The notes beneath the pieces are model-generated. The model ran no database searches. It was not told the origin of the DNA and was given only the letters and a program-made list of their open reading frames with translations. A stretch of DNA of 64,000 nt from Chrysomallon squamiferum (lineage: Eukaryota > Mollusca > Gastropoda > Neomphalida > Peltospiridae), in NCBI GenBank assembly GCA_012295275.1, contig CM022679.1, forward strand, positions 27,886,664-27,950,663. The letters are read 5' to 3'. The translations under genes were made by a program, and so were the position numbers. Shown here piece after piece: positions 12,939 through 25,247 of the stretch. Every line of letters starts with the position of its first letter. Position 1 is the first letter of the stretch.

Positions 12939-13235
12939 AAACCTCACACAACTCATTCTGTTAATATTTGAGACAAAGATAACAGGAGGTGGGGTATAAC
13001 AGAAGTTATATTTAGAAAGAAAAGAAAAAAGATGTTTACAGAGTATATAATTACACCCCCCCCCCCAAGTAACAGACATCATATTTGAGAAATCTTTAAT
13101 AACAAATCAAGCCAACAAAAGCCTTTCTCCGGAAGCGAAGCTGCTAAAAATTTGGTGTATCAAAAATTATCGATTTGTGATTATCAGCTTACACACTTAA
13201 GTGTGACGCCTACGCGTTTTAATATGCGAAAATAT

Positions 13236-13272
13236 GAGTAAATAATACTAATAATACTACTACTACTACTAC

Positions 13273-13364
<92 letters not shown>

Positions 13365-13548
13365 ATAATAATAATAATATTAATAATAATGATAATAATA
13401 ATAATATTATTAATATTAATAATAATGATAATAATAATAATAATAATATTAATAATAATGATAATGATAATAATAATAATTATTATAATACTACTGCTAC
13501 TACTAATAATAATGATTATGATAATGATGATGATAATGCGATGATGTT
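13236..13548. repeat. (AAT)n / GAT trinucleotide tract, about 310 bp
   Basis: A pure AAT core (13273-13340), then AAT mixed with ATT and GATAAT. The poly-Ile/Ser frames are artefacts. A C10 run lies just upstream at 13056-13065. DNA from 13549 to 14025 is A-rich unique sequence. Confidence 0.95.
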
Positions 13549-14039
13549 GATGGCAACAAGAACACACGTTTAAATGAAATTCAAAAATATTTTATCTTAT
13601 TTAAGTTAATACAAATCTGAATAATAATAATTAAAAAATGCCTTTAAAATAATAAATCAATTAATTTTATTTAAAAAAAGAAGAAAATAATAAAGGATAA
13701 AGGAAAGAGAAATAAGAGATAACAAGAAGTAAAATCTTTCAAGTCTAATTTCTGTCATATCCAGGTTAGTTTCCTAAATTATTTTACTTGAGTGAAAATG
13801 AATACGAAATAAGAATAACTAAGACAAAGAAAAGACACACAAAAAACGAAAAGGAAAACAAGTTGTTTGAAAGATAACAATATATTAGATAGATACAAGT
13901 TATTAACAATTTTTCTTGTTTTTGTGATACGCTTTCTTCCTGTTTTTAAAAAGAAAATGTCTTGTTATTGATTTTTCACTAAGTTTAACTTGCTGTCATT
14001 TAATTTGCTTGTAATTGTGCTATTCGAGAAACGTGCTAT

Positions 14040-14165
14040 AAGTCGAATTCGAGTATTGTGTTTCATATGAAAAACGTGTAAGCGAATTCGAGTAATGTGT
14101 TTCATACGAAAATAATTAAGTCGAATTCGAGTACTGTGTTTCATACGAAACATGTGTAAGCCGAA
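14040..14165 (+). repeat. 39-bp minisatellite, 3 copies
   Basis: The unit starts GAATTCGAGTA and contains TGTTTCATACGAAA, itself close to an inverted repeat. Confidence 0.88.
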
Positions 14166-14261
14166 CTGACGGGAAGAAAAAAAATGTTTTATTACAAGTT
14201 ATCAGTGATTACAAAAAAATAAAATATATTTAAATAAGAAACCAGAAGAAACTAAGATACA

Positions 14262-14398
14262 TAGATACATACGTATATACAAACACACATACATACATAC
14301 ATAAATATTAACACATGTATATACATACACACACACGCACACACACCAACACACACATATCTATATGTAGATATAAACATAGATATATAGATGTGTGT

Positions 14399-14467
<69 letters not shown>
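14262..14467. repeat. ACAT/CA tract then (GT)n
   Basis: CATA/CA-rich 14262-14360, then a GT run of about 65 bp at 14404-14467; the two parts are complementary in composition and could fold back. Confidence 0.9.
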
Positions 14468-14469
<2 letters not shown>

Positions 14470-14578
14470 CATTGTTTCAGATTTCTCAGAAGAGTTAGTT
14501 ACGTATACATTTACGGCTCAGTTTGAAATGTCAGATTGGACGAGTTCGGGCACAAAGATCTTGCTAAAATATTTGATT

Positions 14579-14596
14579 TTCGAGAAGGTTCTCGAC
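14579..14596. promoter_or_regulatory. Heat-shock-element-like site
   Basis: TTC-GAA-TTC-GAc blocks, each separated by exactly 2 nt, give three perfect pentamers and one near-perfect of the HSF consensus. It sits at the edge of a small G+C-rich island (14600-14720). No recognisable gene is adjacent. Confidence 0.35.
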
Positions 14597-14599
14597 ATT

Positions 14600-14722
14600 T
14601 CAAAATGAAAAGGTCGTCCAGGCGCACGCTGCAGCCGCCGCCGTGGAGGTCGCAGATTCCGCCAATTTGTAATAATGGCGGTCTTTGCACATCCTACGTT
14701 GTAATGCTTCTTCTCGCCTCCA
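14600..14722. other. Small G+C-rich island with inverted repeat
   Basis: Includes a CCGCCGCCG run, and CCGCCA (14659-14664) paired with TGGCGG (14676-14681). Short frames on both strands cross it, but none shows a known domain. Confidence 0.4.
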
Positions 14723-15720
14723 GCAAGAAAAAAGATTTTGGTGAAAAAAATGAGTCACGACATGCAGCCTATAAAACCTGTCAATTCCTGTCATTGTAAA
14801 GAAAAAAAAAGTAATGCAAGAGAGAAAAAAAAATTGCACTTTTTGTGTCAATTAAAATATTCAGATACACTTATTAGTATATTTGAAATGAAGACACACG
14901 CACACACATACACACGTATCGACACAAGTGCGTCACATTAGCGCAGATTATAATGCATAATGTAGACTTAATATGTCGCGTACAAGTATAATTATGTAAC
15001 AATTATGTACGGTGCAGTTAAATGAACAATCTTAGACTATTTACTTTTTGTTAGTTATTTGACATTTTTAAGTTTTCAAATGAGGATGCCAGACATTATA
15101 TATATATATATATATATAGGAAGAAATAAGCAGTTCGTCAACATGCGAGACGTATAATTATATAACGTTTAACAACGTGTTGAAGGGCACTGACTGGAAC
15201 GGGAATTATTGTTTTAAAATACATTCTGGTTCAAAGTGATGATAATATAATCGTACTGAGTTGTTTTATTGGCTGTTTCTCTGTGTTTTTGCACGCTGTC
15301 TTAAACGTGAATTAAATATGTCTCCAGTAACAGGACGCACACTTCAGTCCTTCTCGGGAAAGGTCGTTGATAAACGAGTGTAGCAAATTGGTACTTGAGT
15401 ACGTACGGACCAAGTTAGTAATGACTAGGCTAATTTAACACACGTTGTCTTCTTGAAAATAACAACGAACAAACCAGACATACTTTATTAAGAGAAACAC
15501 AAGCGTGATGTGCAATATATTATCTGTTAAAAACAGACACTAGACAGTTTTTGTCTTGTTAAAGAGTCGTTCGTTTGTCTAGCGTTTGTTGTCAAACGCT
15601 GTGTCACGTGGTTCATTTCAAGTCGACATTCGATTAATATGGTTGTTTAAAATCTGCTTAATGTAATAAGTTACATGAAGTTTGTAAAACAGAAAGATCG
15701 CTTATTTACCAACTTGTCTC
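14723..15720. other. Intergenic DNA, no gene seen
   Basis: Unique sequence with a (TA)n run at 15097-15117. Confidence 0.55.
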
Positions 15721-15724
15721 ATGT

Positions 15725-16190
15725 TAGTAGTTCACTGACGTCATATTTAAGTTGTCACCCACTGCTGTTACGCTTTAAACTACTGTAAATTGTGACTAAG
15801 TGACGTCATAATTAAACAACTGTAAGTTCTCGTTAACGTCACACTTTAAGCAGTTATAATTCTCTGACATCACACGTAAAACAGTTGTATCATTAACTTA
15901 CGTCACACGTAAAACAGTTGTATCACTAACTTACGTCACACGTAAAACAGTTGTATCACTAACTTACGTCACACGTAAAACAATTGTATCACTGACTTAC
16001 GTCACACGTAAAACAGTTGTATCACTAACTTACGTCACACGTAAAACAATTGTATCACTGACTTACGTCACACGTAAAACAGTTGTATCACTAACTTACG
16101 TCACACGTAAAACAACTGTATCACTGACTTACGTCACACGTAAAACAGTTGTATCACTAACTTACGTCAGACGTGAAACAATTGCAAATA
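15725..16190 (+). repeat. 33-bp minisatellite carrying ACGTCA in each unit
   Basis: About ten near-identical units of ACTTACGTCACACGTAAAAC followed by AGTTGTATCACTA fill 15855-16180. The left flank (15725-15855) has diverged, longer-spaced versions with full TGACGTCA palindromes at 15736-15743 and 15801-15808. CAGTTG and CAATTG variants alternate over part of the array. Confidence 0.93.
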
Positions 16191-16865
16191 ACAAATACAA
16201 AATTGTTCGTAATTTCGCAGTATTTCTGTCTGCTTTAGCGTGCAATAAGAAAATAAATAAATAAATAAATAAATAGAAAGGGAAAAACAGAATTGAAAAA
16301 AATTTGAAAGAAAAAGAAACATAAATGAAAATCGAAAATGATATAATATAACACTGTGTACATTTCTGTCAATCAGTTAAGAAGCAAGAAATCAACAGAA
16401 CAGGTAAATAAATAATTAAATAAACGAATAAGTAAGATGACAAAACTGGGTCACTTTCTCCCGTGACCTACTTGTTTAAAGGACGTGAGCGCTCATTTGA
16501 ATATTTCACTTTCACGTGTTTCCGTTGCGCGAAATCCACGTGACAAAACAGTAAAAGTGGCAAACCTTTTTCTTCTTTTTTTTCTCATAAATTTAACTAT
16601 GTAAACATAAATGGCATCTTGTTTTACTGACACTTTTAAAATGGATTACAGGACGATTATGTGTTATTTATTTTGCAGATCAAAGGTGAAAAGGAAACTG
16701 AAATGTATTCAATTGTTCATTAAACGAAATTAAAAACGATTATCTTTATTTTGTAATTCAGAGAAAACGTAGATGTTATTGGTCTAAATGTAAGATGCTG
16801 TGAAATATGTTTACATGCATTTACATAAGCATAAAGAGTCCAGTACATGCATTAATATATGCACG

Positions 16866-16906
<41 letters not shown>
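16866..16906. repeat. (CA)n microsatellite
   Basis: CA run of about 40 bp after GCACGCACGC. The flanks, 16191-16865 and 16907-17230, hold an (AAAT)n run at 16250-16275 and otherwise unique DNA with no gene. Confidence 0.92.
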
Positions 16907-16911
<5 letters not shown>

Positions 16912-17235
16912 CATGCACCAACAAACACATATGCACGTCTAAACATACAAATATTCAGTAGAGACACATACAACATATGGAAACAAACATGATGAGATTT
17001 GCTGAAAATAACAAAATAATTCTGTCTCACACATTTATAAATGTAATGATTTTCCAACCTGGAATATTTTGACGCGCCGCTTCGACAAGAGCGACACCTG
17101 GTGTCACTTCCTGTCATGTGAAAAATGAGGAAGTATAACAACGTCATCATGGAGGTGCGTCATTCATCGCTGTCAGTGAACGGAGGCAGCAAACAGCAGA
17201 GGTGACGACCTCTCCGCGTACACAGGAGACTGGAT

Positions 17236-18560
17236 TAACTAGCTTGTTTCTAGTCGTATCACATTAACTGACTTGTTTCTAGTCGTATTTAACTGACTTG
17301 TTTCTAGTCGTATCACATTAACTAGCTTGTTTTAGTCGTATCACACTTTGTTTCTAGTCGTATCACATTAACTAGCTATCACATTAACTAGCTTGTTTCT
17401 AGTCGTATCACATTAACTGACTTGTTTCTAGTCGTATCACATTAACTGACTTGTTTCTAGTCGTATCACAATGCATTAACTGACTTGTTTCTAGTCGTAT
17501 CACAGTAGATTAACTGACTTGTTTCTAGTCGTATCACATTAACTGACTTGTTTCTAGCCGTATCACATTAACTGACTTGTTTCTAGTCGTATCACAATGC
17601 ATTAACTGACTTGTTTCTAGTCGTATCACAGTATGCGTTTCACAATACATTTCTAGTCGTATCATTAACTGATTTCTAGTTGTATCACAGTACATTAACT
17701 GATTAACTAGCTTGTTTCTTGTATCACAGTACATTAACTGAGTCGTCTAGTCGTATCACAGTAGATTAACTAGCTTGTTTCTAGTTTCTAGTCGAACTGA
17801 CACAATGCATTAACTGACTTGTTTCTAGTCGTATCACAGTAGATTAACTGACTTGTTTCTAGCTGTATCACAATACATTAACTGATTTTTTCTAGTCGTA
17901 TCACAGTAGATTAACTGACTTGTTTCTAGTCGTATCACAGTAGATTAACTGACTTGTTTCTAGTCGTATCACAGTACATTAACTGACTTGTTTCTAGTCG
18001 TATCACAGTACATTAACTAGCTTGTTTCTAGTCATATCACAATACATTAACTAGCTTGTTTCTAGTCGTATCACAGTACATTAACTGACTTGTTTCTAGT
18101 CGTATCACAGTACATTAACTAGCTTGTTTCTAGTCGTATCACAGTACATTAACTGACTTGTTTCTAGTCGTATCACAGTACATTAACTGACTATTTTCTA
18201 GTCGTATCACAGTACATTAACTAGCTTGTTTCTAGTCGTATCACAGTACATTAACTGACTTGTTTCTAGTCGTATCACAATACATTATCTAGCTTGTTTC
18301 TAGTCGTATCACAATACATTAACTAGCTTGTTTCTAGTCGTATCACAGTACATTAACTGACTTATTTCTAGTCGTATCACAGCATATTCACGAGTTTGTT
18401 TCTAGTCGTCTCACAGAACTTTCATTGTAGAATCACAATAAATTCACTGGCTTATTTATCGTTTGTGCTACAGCGCATACATTGACTTGTTTATAATCGT
18501 ATCACAGGCCACTGACTGACTTGTTTACAGTCGTATCACAGTATATAAAAAAACAGAAGT
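17236..18560 (+). repeat. Minisatellite with 29-bp and 34-bp units, about 38 copies
   Basis: The core is CTTGTTTCTAGTCGTATCAC. Left-hand units join it directly to ATTAACTGA (29 bp); right-hand units insert AGTAC before that (34 bp). ACTGACTTG and ACTAGCTTG variants alternate irregularly. The last copies (18380-18560) decay strongly. Confidence 0.96.
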
Positions 18561-18589
18561 ATTTGGAAAAAGCAATTTTTACTTATAGA

Positions 18590-18905
18590 ACAAATATCTA
18601 TGTTAATTTGTATTACTGTATATCTATATTAATTTGTATTACTGTATATTGTATTGATATATTACCTTGTATGAGTCTCTATGTTGTATCGATAGATTAA
18701 CTAGTGTGTTTGTTTATTGTATTCATATATTAACTTGTATGACTGTATGTTGTATTGATATATTAACTTGTATGACTGTATGCTGTATTGATATATTAAC
18801 TTGTGTGACTGTTGTATTGATACATTAAATTGTATGACTGTATGTTGTATAGATATATTAACTTGTATGACTGTATACTGAACTGTTATATTAACTTGCG
18901 TGTGT
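18590..18905 (+). repeat. 33-bp minisatellite, about 8 copies
   Basis: The unit resembles TGTATGACTGTATGTTGTAT then TGATATATTAACT; outer copies are diverged. Confidence 0.88.
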
Positions 18906-18942
18906 TTACATGCATTTATTGTGTATATGTGTGTGATTATGT

Positions 18943-18946
<4 letters not shown>

Positions 18947-19028
<82 letters not shown>
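18947..19028. repeat. (GA)n microsatellite
   Basis: Pure GA run of about 80 bp. Confidence 0.97.
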
Positions 19029-19032
<4 letters not shown>

Positions 19033-19570
19033 AAGTTGTATACATTATTTCAACCATATAAAACTCACAGAAAATTGAAAATTTCCATTATTCTAGTCAG
19101 GGCAAAATTCCTTTTAAATTGTCGTAAAATCTAAATATATAACGAGATAGGTCAGAGAAAATGGAGCTGTTCTTCATTCTGATCGATATTTTTGTTTTCT
19201 TCTGGCAAATTACTGAAAATGGGTCCATTTGTGCCGTGTATTTATGGCAATGTAAACATGCAGGCAATGCCAGTAAAACTTAAAAGTACTAAAACACTGA
19301 ACATAAAATTACGATAAGTTAAATACTCTGCTAAAAGCATTGCTAAGTAACGGTTCAATTCACTCTGTTTTACAGCCAGCTAAATATCAACGTGCATAAC
19401 AGCTGAACAGGTAAAAAGCAAATCTACATCTTTTTCCTCTTTACCTATGTAAATGATTTGTTTAGTCTTTAAAAGATATAAAAAAATATATTTTAACATT
19501 GAAGAAAGCGACACATTTGTTTTCACATTTTACTCTTTTTACAAATTCAGTTAACTTTTCACCTTCATCA
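19029..19570. other. Intergenic DNA, no gene seen
   Basis: Unique AT-rich sequence. Confidence 0.55.
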
Positions 19571-19571
19571 T

Positions 19572-19655
19572 CTCTACCACCACCACCACTACTACTACTA
19601 CACTACGACTACTGCTGTTGCTGCTGCTGCTGCTACTACTACTACTACTACTACG
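19572..19655. repeat. ACC/ACT/TGC trinucleotide tract
   Basis: ACC, ACT, then GCTGCTGCT, then ACT runs. Confidence 0.85.
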
Positions 19656-19875
19656 CTTCAAATCTAAATTGGATTTTTTTGGTTTACACAAAGATTTTAT
19701 TCAAAAGATATAAAATATAAATCTCTATTCCGATAGAAACAATATCCACTCCATGAATTCCTTTATGTCTACGGTTTCTGTTTGAAGTCTATCGACATCT
19801 TTGCGATTAAAGACATAACTGACTTCAAAGACATCAGTTTTTGCATCATTTCAAAACGAATCTCGTTACAGCCGT

Positions 19876-19965
19876 GCTACTACTACTACCACTACTATCA
19901 CCATCACCACTGCCATTACAACGACAACGACAGCAACAACAACAACAACAGCAGCAGCATTACTA
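19876..19965. repeat. ACT/CAACAG trinucleotide tract
   Basis: CTACTACTACC followed by CAACAACAGCAG runs. Confidence 0.8.
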
Positions 19966-21490
19966 ATACTACCATCGTAGCACTTACTAGTGATATTATT
20001 ACTGTGGCAAGTACAGTCAGCAAGGCGACTGAAGATAGGTATACTCACTTTGATGAAATGCATGTTAATTATAATTAACGATAGCAGAAGAAAATAAAAC
20101 TAAGGTAGAGGAAAAAAGCAGAAAAAAGATGTAAGTGAAGGGAAATTTGTCTTTCCTAACACTTTCCTAAGTGAATTTTACGACCACACTCACAGTTATC
20201 AGTTTCAATTGAGACCAACCAGTGTTGTTATTCGACTGGTAAAATGGCGCATTTACAAAGCAAACTGTACGTGACAGAAGGCAAATAAAATCAAACCTCT
20301 CCACTTGGAACAGCAAATTTCAATTAAAAGTCAAGTATGTGTCCGAGATGAGATTTTTATCATAAATGAAAATTTGCATGAACAAGATACAAGTAGGGAA
20401 ATGGACAGAAATCTATTTAACATAGGAGTGCGTGCATTTTGTCAGCCGCGGGAATATCGATGATATTCGCGTCTTCACACTCTGAAGAGCTCTTTGGCCA
20501 CGGGGAGACAAGCTGCACCGCTGTTTCAATAAGAGAGCGCCGTAACCTTTAAAGACAGAAAACCGATCATCATGTTAGAAGTGCTCTGTTTTTGATTTGT
20601 GAGAAACAACAACAAACACATCACCAGCACCCTTTCTGTTTTCTGTGTGAGACACACCAGTAATATATGTACTATATTAACCTCTGACATTTTCAGTTTT
20701 ACTAGATCTACATATCATCACTCTTCGTCTCAGTCTTCCGTTTGTTTCCTCTTTTTCCTATTTTGTTTTATTTATTTTCTTAATTCTTTTACTTTTTTTC
20801 ACACATATCTTTCTTCATTTTTCTTTCTTTTGTTTTCTTTCGCAGTGCTTTGAATGCAAGAAAATTTATGTGATATTAAAAAATAAGTGAAATAAAAAAG
20901 AGAAAATAATACAGCAAAAAAAATATAATTATAACAATAATACAAATAAACGCAAAAAACGAAAACAAAAGAAACAAACAACAAAATAAAAATAAATAAA
21001 TAAATAAAGAAAGAAATTTTAAAAATCAAATCAGCAACATAAAAGTAACTACAAATTTTGTTCTTTGTTTTTTACTAATTGTAAAGACTCTGAGAAATCC
21101 CATGATTTTAAATGCACATCTCTGTACATAACTGAGTTCATGAGAATATCTGTATTTAGCAGTTATAACACATCGTTATGTACAAGGGAATTCTGCTGCT
21201 TGACTTGTATTGATCAAAATCTGTCATTTGATGGAACCAAGTGTTGAACTGAGATAAGAGAAAGGCAGAAATCAGAAATCTATAAGTGATTCTATGAGAA
21301 GAGGACAAAATAACAGCCTGGAGGATAATACGTTTGTTGAGGCCAGTTCATTGCTGACCCCCCATACATGATCTTTACAGGCCCGAGGGTTAACTTAACC
21401 TTGTACCCTGGACGTTTCACTCCAATCATTGCTAAAGATGTCCAAGTTAATATTAAGATTCCAAATCGCTTCAAGGAATGTGTACCCAAT
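19966..21490. other. Intergenic DNA, no gene seen
   Basis: A G+C-richer patch at 20440-20540, then T-rich and A-rich low complexity (20740-21010). No supported exon. Confidence 0.5.
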
Positions 21491-21496
21491 CTCTCG

Positions 21497-21544
21497 TGAC
21501 GTCACGCTATTTGGCACTGATATGATTGTAGGAGATTATAAAAG
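21497..21544 (+). promoter_or_regulatory. CRE palindrome plus TATA box: candidate orphan core promoter
   Basis: CGTGACGTCACG (21495-21506) is a perfect 12-bp CRE palindrome, and TATAAAAG at 21537-21544 begins 32 bp beyond the CRE core. That is a typical CREB-promoter geometry, predicting initiation near 21570. A CT tract begins 50 bp downstream, and I see no gene there. Confidence 0.35.
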
Positions 21545-21591
21545 CCGTTATTCGTCTTCTTTTTTGTAGCGTCACCATTTCTCCCGATTGT

Positions 21592-21724
<133 letters not shown>

Positions 21725-21734
21725 GTGACTTTAA

Positions 21735-22020
21735 TATATTCCTGAGAGTCAACGTATCGTTACTTTAAAATGTTTACTGAAAGACTAGATCTGACTTTAA
21801 TATGTTTACTGATGGACTACATGTCGTTACTTTAAAATGTTTACTGAAAGACTAGATCTGACTTTAATATGTTTACTGATGGACTACATGTCGTGACTTT
21901 AATGTGTTTACTGAAAGACTAGATGTGACTTTAATATATTTACTGATGGACTAGATGTCGTGACTTTAATGTGTTTACCGATAATCTACATGTCGTGATT
22001 TTAATATGTTTACTGAGAGT
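21735..22020 (+). repeat. Minisatellite of alternating 32- and 35-bp units
   Basis: A units (TTTACTGAAAGACTAGATCT) and B units (TTTACTGATGGACTACATGT) alternate strictly for about seven units, giving a 67-bp dimer period; the last unit is diverged. Confidence 0.9.
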
Positions 22021-23280
22021 GAACGGCTGTCAAATATACGAAATCTTATATCTTCATCTTTAGTAAATTTTTCTGTTTCTTACTTCGTTACTTTCCTGAT
22101 ATTTTTCATTCATTCTTTGTTTACTAATTTTTTTTTAATTTTTTTTTTTATTTCTTTCTATGCTTCTTCTTCATATTCCTCGACTTCTTCTTTTTCCTTA
22201 AAAGAAAACACAGATGGACGATGGTTTAAAACATGATATCTTGACCTCTTTTGTAAAATTGTTGTTATTGCTATCATCTGCTGTTTTAACTGTACACAGT
22301 ATCTCATGTTGACACGCTGATGATCTGCTACTGATGTGTTGCTGACGCTGCTGACGTGTCACTGATACTAAAGTTATAGAAGTTTCACACAAACGCAACT
22401 GTCATAGATTAATTACAAACCGTGTGCTCAGTTTCTCTGCAGTTCCTGTTGTTAACAAAATATCGGGTTGCACAGCACCATTTGTGTTGAGATAAAGACT
22501 GAGATAAGCACTACAGAGAGACATCCAAGCTGCTTTGAAAGGCGCTGAATATGTTTGATACGTTTCTCGTTTTTTTTTTTTTTTTTTTCATAATTAAAAA
22601 AAAAAGGATATACATTTTGAAATAAACTGTAAACTCCTTCATTTCTCCTATTTGTACATGTATATTTTACAGTTAACTTAGAACAAAAACACATGGACAA
22701 AAACAACAGCAACAACAGTAATAAGAATCTGCTGCTAAAAATAAAGAAAACAGTTCGTATTAACAGAAATAAAATGTAGTAACTTATTGCAAATGCACCG
22801 TTTCTATTTAAATATTTATTAAATACTATATTCTGTGTAATGTTAATAAAAAAAAGAAAAAAAAAAGAAAACGAAAATTGGCGAAAAGATGTGATAATGA
22901 ATTCATTGAGCCTAATATGTAATGTTTCTCCTCATCATTAAGTGGCACCAGATCAGTGACACAGAGAAAACAGACAAGAAAACATTGACTTAATCATTTT
23001 TTTATGACAAAATAACATTTCGTCAATACACCAACAGTTGTTTACACTTCGATATTCTTTTCAAATTGAGCAGTCAAAGATAGCAATCAGACTTAATGTT
23101 ACATGCTGCAGAAAGACTGCCACACACATATAAATAAAGAAGACAGCGGATTTGATGAGATAGTCCCAACTTTGAAATGATAAATGAGAGAGAAATAGAT
23201 TTGTGCTTCTCCTCTTTCTCTACAAATTGTGTCCATTTTTCTCATGTCTGCTTGAAAGGTACGATAATACATAGTGGTCA
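22021..23280. other. Intergenic DNA, no gene seen
   Basis: Includes T16 and A10 runs near 22570-22605 and AT-rich unique DNA. Confidence 0.5.
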
Positions 23281-23287
23281 GTTTCAA

Positions 23288-23460
23288 TAAAATAAAATAA
23301 ATAAATAAATAAATAAATATATATATATATATAAATGGATTGTTAAATAAACAACAGATACCGACAGACATGCGTTTAAATAGATATATAGATAAACAGG
23401 AGGGTAGAAATATAGATAGAGAAATAGATAGATTAGACAGATGGATAGATAAAGAATAAA
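23288..23460. repeat. AAAT, TA and GATA low-complexity tract
   Basis: AAAT units 23288-23320, TA 23317-23333, interrupted GATA to 23450. Confidence 0.85.
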
Positions 23461-23774
23461 TATACAGAACATAATAAATAAACAAATTGATGTTTGAAGC
23501 TGGATAAATATTTGCATTTAATTACTTTTTTCATTGTTTATTATTATTTTTTTTTATTATTTATTTATTATATTTATTTATTTTGTGTTTTGTCTGTTAT
23601 TATCGCTTTACCATATATATAAAAAAAAAAATTCATGAAGCAGTTGGCATAAATTATTTTAAATAAATAAATACATAAATAAAAAAATAAATAAGTAAAT
23701 CAAATCAAATCAAATCAAATAAAAGCAACAACAAAACAAGAACAAGTTTTTCTAAGTCGTGTTTATGAAATATG

Positions 23775-23895
23775 CTTAAGATGAAAAACGATTACTTGTT
23801 ACAAGAACAATTTTCGTGCAGTTCCGTGATTAACGAAGAAAAACGATAACTCGTTATGAGGTCGATCTTCGAACTGTTCCGTGATTAACGACTTG
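23775..23895 (+). repeat. Direct duplication, about 62 bp, two copies
   Basis: Both copies contain AAAAACGAT.ACT.GTTA and GTTCCGTGATTAACGA. Confidence 0.75.
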
Positions 23896-24325
23896 ACTAT
23901 TTTTCTATCAAGAAAACCAGTGAGCCGCCGAGAATTTATGAAGAGAATCTCAGAAAGAAAACTGTGAGTCGAGACCATTACAATGGATTTGTGGGTTACT
24001 ATGGAGCACTGAGAATAATCGGGGACAGATCTAATCTTTATGTGGGTGAGGTATCTGTGAGGTCTTTAGAGACATAAAATACTTAATTTACTTTTTATTA
24101 TGGTACAGAGGATCATGGGATTGATTCAGCTTCCTGATGTTCACTTAAAATAAAAACAAACAAACAGAAACACACCAATAAATAAATAAATTAATTAATT
24201 AAATGCTCATTCAAATCATGTTATATGATTCTTCTATCTTAAATATAATAAAGATAAAAATTCACTAGATATATTCTTACTTCTAGATCTAATAAACCGA
24301 ATATAATTTTACGAATTATCTTGTT
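23896..24325. other. Intergenic DNA, no gene seen
   Basis: AT-rich unique DNA with short AAAT runs near 24178. Confidence 0.5.
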
Positions 24326-24610
24326 TGAATGTACCTTTATTTATAAAGTATATAGATACTGAAATTTTATCGTTCCTGCAAAACACTTTGTTTGAAAACA
24401 TCATTTGTATTTGCCTCTATTATACTGTAAATTGTCATTCAAGTGAAACAATTTTAACAAATCATGTCGTGTGAACACATCTTTATTTTATTTTTGTCTC
24501 CATTGTACCGTGATTTGACAATCAAGTAAAATTATATTTACAAATTATGTTGTGTGAACACATCTTTATTTGTAATTGTCTCATCTGACAGTAAATCACA
24601 CACTTAGTTT
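24326..24610 (+). repeat. Diverged tandem repeat, about 95-bp unit, about 3 copies
   Basis: Recurring TGTGAACACATCTTTATTT, CTGTAAATTGTCATTCAAG and ACAAATTATGTTG blocks at roughly 95-bp spacing. The 24611-25120 interval is unique apart from an AAAT/GAAT run at 24821-24880. Confidence 0.6.
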
Positions 24611-25120
24611 CTCTCTGTTTAGTTGTGATTGATGACCTGTTTATTTTCCTATTTGTCAGTGAAATAAGCTAAGTTATGAATTACTTTTCACTTCATTTGA
24701 AAAGCATTGGGAAGAGAGAGACGAAAGTAATTGAACATTTTGACTTACAATGAAATATTATCCAGAGGAAACTAATAGAATATTCTGTGATTTTTCATTA
24801 CTTTTAGCACAATCTATAGTAAATAAATAAATAAATAAATAATGAATGAATGAATGAATGAATGAATTAATTAATTCATTCATTTATTCGTGAAGTAAAC
24901 GTTGTGTTTTCCGAATCAAATTTACCGAAATGAAAAAGAAACATGTATACAAAAATAAAGGAGGACTTTGTCAGTGGATCAATTGTAATCTACACAGCAG
25001 ATGTTTGTCTAAAAGATGTTCACTTTGAAATCTCATGATCGAATGTCTGGTCACGAGAAAATTTCTCTTTATCTGTTCATGCGTCTCTCAGTCGTTCTTT
25101 CAAATTGTGCTTCACTCAGG

Positions 25121-25205
25121 CGGGAGCTCAAGGGTTGGAATGAATGAGATATGAGATATGATCCTGTAGACTGTCGGATCAAATCCACCACGGTACAATC
25201 ATTTG
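25121..25205 (+). mobile_element. Degenerate tRNA-like sequence, possible SINE relic
   Basis: GAGCTCAAGGG at 25124-25134 resembles a D-arm/box A, and GATCAAATC at 25177-25185 fits box B. The T-arm pairs at only three of five positions and the acceptor arms do not pair, so it is not an intact tRNA gene. Confidence 0.35.
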
Positions 25206-25247
25206 TCAAAACGTATGACAGGAGATTTCTTGTACGTACACGAAGAC

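Noticed and set aside
12668-13082. Met-Tyr-Val-Cys frames over the CATA tract
   Set aside because: Pure microsatellite translation on both strands.
14605-14799. CNNGGLC in a 65-codon frame, reminiscent of an EGF-like motif
   Set aside because: Only two motif cysteines, no other EGF cysteines, and no flanking splice evidence; chance match in a G+C-rich island.
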